Origin: Gammaproteobacteria bacterium
GTDB taxonomy: Bacteria > Pseudomonadota > Gammaproteobacteria > Pseudomonadales > Azotimanducaceae
Assembly (NCBI GenBank): GCA_027293665.1
Contig: JAPUFN010000076.1
Location: 1-6,294 of the forward strand
Length of the DNA: 6,294 nucleotides
Direction of reading: 5' to 3'
Below, piece after piece: positions 1-6,125 of the stretch. The first letter of the stretch is position 1. Every line of letters begins with the position of its first letter. Made by a program: the position numbers and the translations under genes. The notes below the pieces were generated by a model, which did no database searches, had not been told where the DNA came from, and saw nothing but the letters and a program-made list of their open reading frames with translations.

Positions 1-381
1 TGGGACGAGTCCGGTGAACCCGACGTTGCACATGAAGCCTCTCGAATTGCCAATTCACAGTGTGATCTTGTGATCGCCAAATCTCTCGGGACCCTCATCG
101 CATTAACCGCCTTCAAGCAGTGTGGCTTCCGGCCAGGCCGCGCGGTCTTCATCGGCATTCCGTTTAATCACTATTCCACCGACTATCAGCAGTTGCTACA
201 AGAATTCGCCGTTGCAACTCCCGCACTGTTCATTCAGCAAACGGCCGATGTCACAGGCAGGTTTGACGCTCTCAACGCAAGGTATGCGGATGTAGCTGAA
301 GTGGCCGAGGTTCCCGGCAGCGATCACTTTTACGGCGATGTCGAACAGCTGCAAAAGTTGATCAGCGCCTGGCTGCTGTAA
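1..381 (+). CDS. Alpha/beta-hydrolase-like protein, C-terminal part (gene cut by window start)
   Basis: The frame is open from the first base to a TAA at 379-381, giving 126 visible residues; the N-terminus lies outside the window. Internal GTG codons (for example at 70) are not needed as starts because the same frame continues to the edge. The order of motifs fits the end of an alpha/beta-hydrolase fold: a hydrophobic strand running into AKSLGT (visible residues 26-31, candidate nucleophile Ser28), a strand followed by a candidate acid Asp83 in FIQQTADVTG, and a late GSDHFYGD with candidate catalytic His109. The nucleophile elbow is A-x-S-x-G, not the usual G-x-S-x-G. The substrate is unknown. 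No signal peptide can be judged. The gene converges on permease B with a 41-base gap, so it is not part of that operon. Fold assignment is fairly secure; enzymatic activity is inferred. Confidence 0.72.
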   Translation, partial: WDESGEPDVAHEASRIANSQCDLVIAKSLGTLIALTAFKQCGFRPGRAVFIGIPFNHYSTDYQQLLQEFAVATPALFIQQTADVTGRFDALNARYADVAEVAEVPGSDHFYGDVEQLQKLISAWLL

Positions 382-422
382 GTTGAATTTTCAGTCTGCT
401 TTTTTTCTACCATCGTCCGCAG

Positions 423-1586
423 TCATTCACCCCGCAGCGCCGTAGTAATCGGCAGTCGTGCCGCCCGCACCGCGGGAAAAAGGCCGCCAATGACGCCCAA
501 CACCAGCGCCCAGGTGATGCCGAGCCGTAAAAGTTCAGGCGTAACGGCAAAATCGAAGGCGACTTGCGAAAACGACCCACTATTCAGGGTGGACGCGGTG
601 TACCCGTCAAACAGGAGGTAGACCACAACGCCACCCAAAATTCCTCCTAACACCGCCAGAAGCAGTGCTTCGATCATTACCGAAAACACCAGCGGCACTC
701 CACCGAATCCCAGCGCGCGAAGTATCGCAATTTCGACCGTACGCGTACTTACTGCGGTGTACATCGTGTTCAACGCAGCGAACACTGCGCCGATCGCCAT
801 AAGGAAAGCGACGCCATAGCCAAATGTGTTGATCAGTGCAGCGCGCTGTTCACCTTGGCTCGCGTAGAACTGTGCTTCCGTTTCAAGCCTCAGATCAAGT
901 CGCGGGTCCGCCTGAATTCTCTCGTTAATTGCTTCGGCTTGTGCCGGATCTTCAAGCAACACGCGTGCCGAAGTGATACTGCCTGGCCGACGGAAGCTCG
1001 ACTGCACAACCGCCAGATCGGCCCAGACTTCCGACTCATAAGCGCCACCTTGCGCTTCGAAATGGCCAACGATTCGCCAGTTGCTTTCACGAAAGTCGAT
1101 TTCGCTACCGATTTCAAGGCCTGCAAATTCCGCAGCCGCCATCACACCCGCGACGAGCTCATTCCTGCCCGGCTCAAACCTGCGACCCGCAACAATCTGA
1201 AATTCCGGCCGGATATCCAGTCCCGCCTGCCGCATACCTCTGAAGACCAGATTTGCGGGGCTGCCCGTCTCTTTTTTCGGAATATCGGCGATCACGTAGA
1301 GTTCGCCGCTGGCGAGCTCAATGCCTTCCATCCTCGACAGGATGTTGAATTCCTCGATACCCAAATTGCTCGATAACTCACCGTTAGTACCATCGCGCAT
1401 CACAATCGCCCGATTAGGCAAACTGCTGCTTTCAAGCACCATGTTGAAACCCGTGGCCATCGATAACAAGCCGACCAACACGGCAACGACCCCAGCGATA
1501 CCCACGACAATCACAGAGGATGAGCCGATTCGCGAACCGATATTGCGAACATTCATCGCGGTGATCTCATAAATCTGGGAGAACAT
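423..1586 (-). CDS. FtsX/MacB-type ABC transporter permease B (last gene of exporter operon)
   Basis: This 387-residue inner-membrane protein has the MacB/LolC/LolE (FtsX) plan. Membrane segment 1 lies at about residues 24-46, followed by a large periplasmic domain (about 48-255, MacB_PCD-like), then segments at about 256-279, 299-326 and 354-373. After segment 2 comes the conserved cytoplasmic coupling stretch EIAILRALGF (285-294), expected to touch the ATPase. The C-terminus has the family ending FPAVRAARLPITTALR (370-385). There is no fused ATP-binding domain, so it depends on the separate ATPase. The ATG directly abuts the TAG of permease A, and a GGAAG lies 6 bases upstream inside permease A, which supports this start and translational coupling. 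It is clearly different in sequence from permease A, so the two probably form a heterodimer. I recall close relatives with the same C-terminal half annotated only as ABC transporter permease. The substrate is unknown. Confidence 0.93.
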   Translation of the reverse strand: MFSQIYEITAMNVRNIGSRIGSSSVIVVGIAGVVAVLVGLLSMATGFNMVLESSSLPNRAIVMRDGTNGELSSNLGIEEFNILSRMEGIELASGELYVIADIPKKETGSPANLVFRGMRQAGLDIRPEFQIVAGRRFEPGRNELVAGVMAAAEFAGLEIGSEIDFRESNWRIVGHFEAQGGAYESEVWADLAVVQSSFRRPGSITSARVLLEDPAQAEAINERIQADPRLDLRLETEAQFYASQGEQRAALINTFGYGVAFLMAIGAVFAALNTMYTAVSTRTVEIAILRALGFGGVPLVFSVMIEALLLAVLGGILGGVVVYLLFDGYTASTLNSGSFSQVAFDFAVTPELLRLGITWALVLGVIGGLFPAVRAARLPITTALRGE

Positions 1587-2741
1587 CTAGTTCTTCCGCA
1601 GCGCGTCAACAATTGTGAGCCGTCTGGCCGACATCGCCGGAACGATCCCGATCACGATCCCGATCACGACTGACAGCCCTATGGCAGTGGCTAACGTAGT
1701 AGCAGAGAAGTCGATGGAGCCGGCAAAGCTTTCAAGTACTGGAGCTATGCCCGGGAGCAGTAGGTATGCCATCGCGATTCCACACAACCCGCCGACAACA
1801 CAAAGAACGATCGCTTCACCAAGAACGAGCGCGGACACAGCCGTATCGGTGAAGCCAATCGTTTTGAGAACAGCAAGTTCGGGAATCCGCTCACGTAAAG
1901 CCTGCGCCATCGTATTGCCAGTCAGCAGAACGATCGTGAAGAAAACCGCGCTCATGATGATTGTTGTAATAAACCCGATATCACCAAGCTGGCTTGCGAA
2001 CTGGCGGGAGAATTCGTCTTCAGTGGCCGTTCGGGTGGGATCCCGGGAATTTTCAAACAGTGAATCGATCTCTCGCGCAATTTCAGCCGCGCGTTCCGGT
2101 TCACTGAGTCGCACAGTCCACCAGCCTACCTGGTCCCGCCGATCCAACTCCACGGATTCAGTGAAGTATTGATACTGAAAGAGGAACAGTGGTCTGCTTG
2201 ATTCTGCCTCCTCAAACGTCCCGACCAACTCGAATTCCCAGGTTCGGGAACCGTCGGCTTTCGGCCAGATGTCCGCCTGGATGGGAATGATGTCGCCGAG
2301 TTTCCAACCGTATTGTTCTGCAAGGCCGGCTTTAACAACGGCGCCAGTGCGAGTCCCGGCAAAGGCTTCGAGTTCTGCGGGGTTAATGATGAACTCCGAA
2401 TACATATCGAAATATTCGAGCGGTTCGACCGGATACTTGGGGAAGAAATTTTTTGGATCCTGATACACGCCGCCGAACCAGCTTTGCTGAGTCACCAGAT
2501 TCACGCCTGCGATGGCAGCAACCTGCCGCTTTTGACTCAGCGGGAGTTCATCAACGATTGAATATTTGGGTGTGACGATGAGCCGATCGACGCCCACGAT
2601 CGTCACACCACCCGTAAATGCTTCCCCTACAGCCTGCAGTAGTACGAACAACACGAAAGCGATCATCACCGACAACAGTGTCAGCACCGTGCGGGTTTTC
2701 TTCCGGAATAGATTCGCCCACAGCAGCGAAAGGTAACTCAC
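1587..2741 (-). CDS. FtsX/MacB-type ABC transporter permease A
   Basis: This 384-residue inner-membrane protein has the four-helix FtsX/MacB topology. A basic N-terminus (RKKTRT, 13-18) leads into membrane segment 1 (about 17-39). A periplasmic domain (about 43-253) contains the striking SWFGGVYQDPKNFF (87-100). Segments 2-4 lie at about 255-278, 303-329 and 350-369. The coupling stretch ERIPELAVLKTIGF (284-297) should contact the ATPase, and the C-terminus ends in PAMSARRLTIVDALR, the typical FtsX-family tail. The start is a GTG whose GTGA overlaps the ATPase stop by four bases, with a good GGAAGAGG seven bases upstream. The stop abuts the ATG of permease B. The protein pairs with permease B but is divergent from it. 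It is longer in the periplasm than a simple FtsX and lacks any fused ATPase. Family is confident; the transported compound is not known. Confidence 0.93.
   Translation of the reverse strand: MSYLSLLWANLFRKKTRTVLTLLSVMIAFVLFVLLQAVGEAFTGGVTIVGVDRLIVTPKYSIVDELPLSQKRQVAAIAGVNLVTQQSWFGGVYQDPKNFFPKYPVEPLEYFDMYSEFIINPAELEAFAGTRTGAVVKAGLAEQYGWKLGDIIPIQADIWPKADGSRTWEFELVGTFEEAESSRPLFLFQYQYFTESVELDRRDQVGWWTVRLSEPERAAEIAREIDSLFENSRDPTRTATEDEFSRQFASQLGDIGFITTIIMSAVFFTIVLLTGNTMAQALRERIPELAVLKTIGFTDTAVSALVLGEAIVLCVVGGLCGIAMAYLLLPGIAPVLESFAGSIDFSATTLATAIGLSVVIGIVIGIVPAMSARRLTIVDALRKN
1644..1667 (-). repeat. Exact 2x 12-base tandem repeat inside permease A
   Basis: Two identical, adjacent 12-base units on the coding strand (GTGATCGGGATC) fill codons 359-366 and encode V-I-G-I twice in the last membrane helix, just before the conserved proline 368. 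The repeat is in frame. Helix 4 of permease A is about the same length as helix 4 of permease B, so the repeat has not visibly lengthened the helix. Confidence 0.8.
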
Positions 2742-3421
2742 ACGATGGCCTCTTCCACCAGCTTGCCTTTGTCCATGTGCAGTATTTTCTTCGCATGCCC
2801 GGCGGCTTTAGGGTCATGGGTCACGACGATCACGGTTTTGCGGTGATCTCGATTCAGAATCTCCAGCAATCCGAGAATTTCATCGGCCGTCTCCCGGTCG
2901 AGATCACCCGTCGGCTCATCGCATACGAGCAGCTTTGGATCCGCGACAATAGCCCGCGCGATCGCAACACGCTGCTGTTGCCCACCTGAGAGTTCTCCGG
3001 GCTTGTGCTTCGCGCGATCTGTCAGGCCCACGATCTCCAATGCGATCGCCGCGTTTTTCTGCCGTTGCGCGCGTGACAGATTCGTCAGCAACAGCGGCAA
3101 TTCGACATTGCGCTGTGCGTTCAACACAGGCAATAGATTGTAGAATTGAAAAATAAAGCCGACGTGTACAGAGCGCCACTTCGCAAGGGCGCGACCCGAC
3201 AACTCATTGAGATCCGAGCCCCCTACCCTGATCAAACCACTGGTGGGGTGATCAAGGCCACCAATAAGATTGAGCAATGTGGTTTTACCGGAACCCGAGG
3301 GTCCCATCAGAGCGAGAAAGTCGCCCTCTTCGATGTCCAGGTTGATTCCCGTCAACACCTCAACAGTTTCCCGACCCTTCACAAACTGCTTCTCAACGTC
3401 CCTGCACTCAACAATCGCCAT
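2738..3421 (-). CDS. ABC transporter ATP-binding protein, LolD/MacB type
   Basis: This 227-residue cytoplasmic ATPase is expected to power the two permeases encoded just after it. All nucleotide-binding motifs are present in order: Walker A GPSGSGKTT (40-48), Q-loop Gln92 in FIFQFYNLLP, signature LSGGQQQR (144-151), Walker B LLVCDEP with Asp168-Glu169, D-loop GDLD (172-175) and switch His202 in VTHDP. The length and the FxFNLLP-type stretch after the Q-loop are typical of the LolD/MacB subfamily, not of importer ATPases. The ATG at 3421 is preceded by AGAAGGGAG, a strong ribosome binding site. The TGA overlaps the GTG of permease A by four bases. It lies 54 bases after the adaptor stop. As the only ATPase in the operon it should act as a homodimer under a heterodimeric permease pair. 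The D-loop has Asp173 where relatives often have Asn, a minor variation. Confidence 0.96.
   Translation of the reverse strand: MAIVECRDVEKQFVKGRETVEVLTGINLDIEEGDFLALMGPSGSGKTTLLNLIGGLDHPTSGLIRVGGSDLNELSGRALAKWRSVHVGFIFQFYNLLPVLNAQRNVELPLLLTNLSRAQRQKNAAIALEIVGLTDRAKHKPGELSGGQQQRVAIARAIVADPKLLVCDEPTGDLDRETADEILGLLEILNRDHRKTVIVVTHDPKAAGHAKKILHMDKGKLVEEAIV
2749..2756 (-). promoter_or_regulatory. Ribosome binding site for permease A, supports the GTG start
   Basis: On the minus strand GGAAGAGG lies seven bases before the GTG at 2741, inside the end of the ATPase gene. It favours the GTG that overlaps the ATPase stop (GTGA) over later in-frame starts, which would cut into the conserved basic N-terminus and first membrane helix. 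Confidence 0.7.
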
Positions 3422-3425
3422 GCGT

Positions 3426-3434
3426 CTCCCTTCT
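3426..3434 (-). promoter_or_regulatory. Ribosome binding site for the ABC ATPase
   Basis: On the minus strand AGAAGGGAG lies just upstream of the ATG at 3421, with its AAGG core seven bases from the start. It is the best Shine-Dalgarno match in the operon and follows an A/T-rich repeat spacer, so the ATPase seems to be translated independently of the adaptor. Confidence 0.75.
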
Positions 3435-3442
3435 TGTAGTGA

Positions 3443-3478
3443 TAGATAGAGCTATAGATAGAGTTATAAAGATAGTTA
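3443..3478 (-). repeat. Three 12-base tandem units spanning the adaptor stop codon and the spacer
   Basis: Read on the coding strand, the units are TAACTATCTTTA, TAACTCTATCTA and TAGCTCTATCTA. The last two differ at one position and the first differs from the second at three. The first TAA is the stop codon of the adaptor. Because the period is a multiple of three, every unit begins with a stop codon in the adaptor frame (TAA, TAA, TAG). The A/T-rich, pyrimidine-rich array contrasts with the surrounding sequence and ends shortly before the strong ribosome binding site of the ATPase. Confidence 0.8.
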
Positions 3479-4747
3479 TAGAGCCTGGTTCACGACAGAC
3501 ACACGATCACCACTACTGAGTTCATTCAGTCGTTCACCGGACAGGTCTGCAACGACGCGTTCACCGTTGCCCAATCCATCGACAATCCGTACGCGCGCAC
3601 CCTGGCGCTCGGCGATGGTCACCGACCGCCGACTGGCCTGTTGCGCAGCCACGACAAATACAAATTGCCCAGCGTCATCCCGGGCAACCGAATCGTAGGG
3701 CACAAGCACACCCGTCCGCGCAGCCGTACCTTCCGCATGGCTGCTTTTCTCCTCGAGGAATGCGACTCGCACGCCCATATCGGGAAATACGCGCTCGTCA
3801 CGCTCGAGCAACGCAACCCTCACCCGCACCGTCGCCTTGCTGCGATCCGCAGTTGGAATAATGGCGATAACCTCAGCCGGAAAATGATAATCGGGATAGG
3901 CGTTGAGCGTGACTTGCACGGGTTGTGCCGGATAAACGCGGTTGATATACGACTCGTTCACATCGACTTCTACCTCGAGTGACTCCATGTCGACAATCGT
4001 GCAGATGCCCGTACGGGTGAAATCGCCGCCAGCGGACACCGGCGAGATCATCTCCCCGGGTTGTGCGGCCTTGGCGACGACGATTCCGGCGAAAGGTGCC
4101 CGAATCTGCATATCGGCGAGCATTTCGCGCCGCACCGCCACACTACTTTCAGCCACCTGGATGTCTTTACCGGCTTTAGCCAGGCGCGCAATGAGCGCCT
4201 GCACATCCAGGCCGTCGCGGTCGAGATCCGCCTGGCTTGCGAGATTGCGTTTGGCAAGACCCTGGGTCCTGGCGAGATCGAGCTGAGTCTGTTTCAGCAT
4301 TACATTGATCTCATCGAGTCCAGCCCTGGCGGATTCGAGTTGCGACTCGGCGAGATTGAGCTGTGCGCGGGGAATGCTGTCATCCAGAGTTGCCAGTAAT
4401 TGGCCTTTAGCGACAACAACGCCCTCCTCGATGAGCACCTCGAGGACTTTACCCGTCGTCTTGGAGCTGACCGTTGCCTGCCGCCTTGCCACCACGTACC
4501 CCGTCGCGTCGAGTACACTGCCGCCGGTCTCGACACTCGACACGGCCTGCGCGACTGCGGTATTGATGACAATACCTTCGTCAGCCATGGGAAAATCAAA
4601 AAACCATCCAGTAAAACCGATACCGGAGACGACGGCTATCAACACGAACCACTTGAGTGGCCGCAGCCCACCAGCAGCCGGCTGTGCCGAGCGGTCGATC
4701 TTGAGATCATTCAGCAAATTCTTACGATCCACGGGCTGCGTGTCCAT
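3476..4747 (-). CDS. Periplasmic adaptor (membrane fusion) protein, HlyD/MacA family
   Basis: This 423-residue adaptor should link the ABC permeases to an outer-membrane channel. A short cytoplasmic tail with NLLNDLKID (10-18) precedes one membrane anchor (about 33-50). Next come the first lipoyl-like half (about 79-125, with VLIEEGVVVAKGQLLATLDD), an alpha-helical hairpin (about 126-213), the second lipoyl half (IRAPFAGIVVAKAAQPGE, 215-232), a beta-barrel (about 257-330) and a membrane-proximal C-terminal domain. The hairpin tip has Arg160, Leu164 and Ser171, matching the R-x3-L-x6-S pattern of adaptors that dock on TolC. No lipobox is present, so the anchor is the helix. The ATG at 4747 is chosen because it includes the whole anchor; only a weak GGCAGG precedes it. 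It is the first gene of the operon, so a transcript should begin just upstream. The outer-membrane partner is not in the window. Confidence 0.94.
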   Translation of the reverse strand: MDTQPVDRKNLLNDLKIDRSAQPAAGGLRPLKWFVLIAVVSGIGFTGWFFDFPMADEGIVINTAVAQAVSSVETGGSVLDATGYVVARRQATVSSKTTGKVLEVLIEEGVVVAKGQLLATLDDSIPRAQLNLAESQLESARAGLDEINVMLKQTQLDLARTQGLAKRNLASQADLDRDGLDVQALIARLAKAGKDIQVAESSVAVRREMLADMQIRAPFAGIVVAKAAQPGEMISPVSAGGDFTRTGICTIVDMESLEVEVDVNESYINRVYPAQPVQVTLNAYPDYHFPAEVIAIIPTADRSKATVRVRVALLERDERVFPDMGVRVAFLEEKSSHAEGTAARTGVLVPYDSVARDDAGQFVFVVAAQQASRRSVTIAERQGARVRIVDGLGNGERVVADLSGERLNELSSGDRVSVVNQAL

Positions 4748-4767
4748 CTATTGCCTGCCTGCCGCCG

Positions 4768-4776
4768 ATTCTACCA
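4768..4776 (-). promoter_or_regulatory. Candidate extended -10 promoter for the exporter operon
   Basis: On the minus strand TGGTAGAAT matches an extended -10 (TGn plus a 5-of-6 match to TATAAT). Its last base is 20 bases before the adaptor ATG, so the 5' leader would be only about 14 bases. No good -35 lies at 16-18 bases, which extended -10 promoters can tolerate. I found no convincing promoter for the divergent + gene and no clear operator in the 117-base region 4748-4864. Confidence 0.35.
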
Positions 4777-4864
4777 TCTCCGACGCACCAGAGAATCACG
4801 GCTGCAGGGCGCATCGACGCGACCCAATGGCTTCCGGTATGTTTAGCCTGTCTACTGAGGTCGA

Positions 4865-6100
4865 ATGTTGGTCACCCGAACTGCCAAAATACTGCAAAGC
4901 ATCTGCGAGATCCCCGCTGCGGACTGGAACCGATGCGCGAATCCCGCCTGCGTTACGTTCGACCCGTTCGTCACTCACGAATTCTTGAGCGCGCTGGAAG
5001 AAAGCGGCAGCGCCACCGGCAGAACCGGTTGGCAACCATTTCATCTCATTGTTGAAGAAGACGGCGAGCAGATCGGTGTAATGCCGATGTACGTGAAAAA
5101 TCATTCCCAGGGCGAGTATGTCTTCGATTACTCGTGGGCAGACGCCTGGCAACGTTCAGGTCAGGATTACTACCCGAAACTTCAGGTGAGTGTTCCTTTC
5201 ACACCAGCCACCGGCCGTCGGGTACTCGTTGCCCAGCCCGATCCGGAGACGGAACAAACACTCCTTGGCGCTTGTGTGCAGGTGAGTGAGCAGATTGACG
5301 TGTCTTCAGTGCACATGACATTCATGCCTGAATCGCAATGGCAGGCAGCGGGTAAACTGGGATTTCTACAGCGGATGGATCAGCAGTACCACTGGCACAA
5401 CGCCGGTTATGCCACTTTTGATGACTTTCTCGCCGACCTATCATCGAAGAAACGGAAGAATCTGAAACGCGAAAGACGCGATGCCCTCGCACATGATCTC
5501 GAGATCGAATGGTTGACCGGCTCGGACATCACCGAATCACATTGGGATGCTTTCTACCGCTTCTATCTCGATACAGGCGCGCGGAAATGGGGCTCGCCTT
5601 ACCTCACGCGGGAGTTCTTCAGCCTGATCAGCGAGCGACTGGCCGACCATACCTTGTTGATCATGTGTAAACGATCCGGCACCTACATCGCGGGTGCGCT
5701 GAATTTCATCGGTGGCGATACGCTGTTTGGACGTAACTGGGGCTGCCTTGAGCATCACCCCTTCCTGCATTTCGAGATCTGTTACTACCAGGCAATCGAT
5801 TTCGCGATCGACCGCGGCCTCAAGAAGGTTGAAGCAGGAGCCCAAGGCAGTCATAAGGTTGCTCGCGGCTACCTGCCCCAGGCAACCTACAGTGCGCACT
5901 GGATTTCAGATCCGGGACTACGCCGAGCGGTCGATCAATTCCTCGACGAAGAACGCCGGTACGTGCAGCAGGACATAGACTACGTGGAACGAAATACCCC
6001 GTTCAAACAATCGATCGATCTCCAGGGAATCCGCGAACTTTCACTTGGCGAAGCATCATCGCAGTCCAAATCGCAGTTCAAATCGCAATCCGACGTCTGA
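4865..6100 (+). CDS. FemAB-like / GNAT-fold protein (PF04339-type, formerly DUF482)
   Basis: This 411-residue, apparently cytoplasmic protein has no signal peptide or membrane segment. I recognise the proteobacterial FemAB-like family from several stretches: GEYVFDYSWADAW (83-95), YYPKLQVSVPFTPATGRR (102-119), HWHNAGYATFDDFL (176-189), a basic run KKRKNLKRERR (195-205), ARKWGSPYLTREFF and GAQGSHKVARGYLP (325-338). The order suggests two GNAT-like halves, as in FemABX aminoacyl transferases. The family is often labelled as involved in peptidoglycan biosynthesis or recognition, but acceptor and donor are not established for this branch, so no reaction is assigned. TGAGG sits four bases before the ATG and an in-frame upstream start is not evident. 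It is transcribed divergently from the exporter. The C-terminus ends in a short repeated SQSK/SQFK/SQSD tail (399-410) outside the conserved domain. Family confidence is high; function is uncertain. Confidence 0.88.
   Translation: MLVTRTAKILQSICEIPAADWNRCANPACVTFDPFVTHEFLSALEESGSATGRTGWQPFHLIVEEDGEQIGVMPMYVKNHSQGEYVFDYSWADAWQRSGQDYYPKLQVSVPFTPATGRRVLVAQPDPETEQTLLGACVQVSEQIDVSSVHMTFMPESQWQAAGKLGFLQRMDQQYHWHNAGYATFDDFLADLSSKKRKNLKRERRDALAHDLEIEWLTGSDITESHWDAFYRFYLDTGARKWGSPYLTREFFSLISERLADHTLLIMCKRSGTYIAGALNFIGGDTLFGRNWGCLEHHPFLHFEICYYQAIDFAIDRGLKKVEAGAQGSHKVARGYLPQATYSAHWISDPGLRRAVDQFLDEERRYVQQDIDYVERNTPFKQSIDLQGIRELSLGEASSQSKSQFKSQSDV
6059..6094 (+). repeat. Three 12-base tandem units at the 3' end of the FemAB-like gene
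   Basis: The units TCGCAGTCCAAA, TCGCAGTTCAAA and TCGCAATCCGAC are adjacent and in frame (codons 399-410), encoding SQSK, SQFK and SQSD. Units 1 and 2 differ at one base. The array lies a few bases before the stop codon and gives the protein a polar, probably unstructured tail. Confidence 0.8.
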
Positions 6101-6103
6101 TCC

Positions 6104-6115
6104 CGAATCGATTCG
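6104..6115. other. 12-base perfect palindrome in the convergent gap
   Basis: CGAATCGATTCG is a perfect palindrome within the 25-base gap between two convergent stop codons. As RNA it could form only a 4-base-pair stem with a 4-base loop and no T-run follows on either strand, so it is a poor intrinsic terminator. A protein-binding site or chance are the alternatives. Confidence 0.3.
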
Positions 6116-6125
6116 AGCGGGCGGC

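Noticed and set aside
382..422. Run of seven T (400-406) as an intrinsic terminator for the hydrolase gene
   Set aside because: No convincing GC-rich hairpin precedes the T-run; only very short inverted matches are present.
1615..2172. Open frame of 185 codons on + opposite permease A
   Set aside because: Antisense shadow of a well-supported permease, with no ribosome binding site or domain signal.
2738..3421. Assignment of the ATPase and permeases as LolD, LolC and LolE
   Set aside because: The ATPase is LolD-like, but the operon begins with a TolC-docking type adaptor, which lipoprotein-release systems do not use, so a Lol name would overstate the evidence.
4838..4843. TATGTT as a -10 box for the FemAB-like gene
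   Set aside because: Only four of six positions match and no -35 is found at a normal distance.
4400..4846. Open frame of 148 codons on + ending in the divergent intergenic region
   Set aside because: Mostly antisense to the adaptor and unlike any family I recognise; the intergenic part shows no codon signal of its own.
4305..4988. Long open frame of 227 codons on + opposite the adaptor gene and reaching into the FemAB-like gene
   Set aside because: It lies antisense to a confidently assigned adaptor, has low-complexity Ser/Thr/Arg-rich composition, no recognisable domain, and overlaps the true start of the next gene in another frame.
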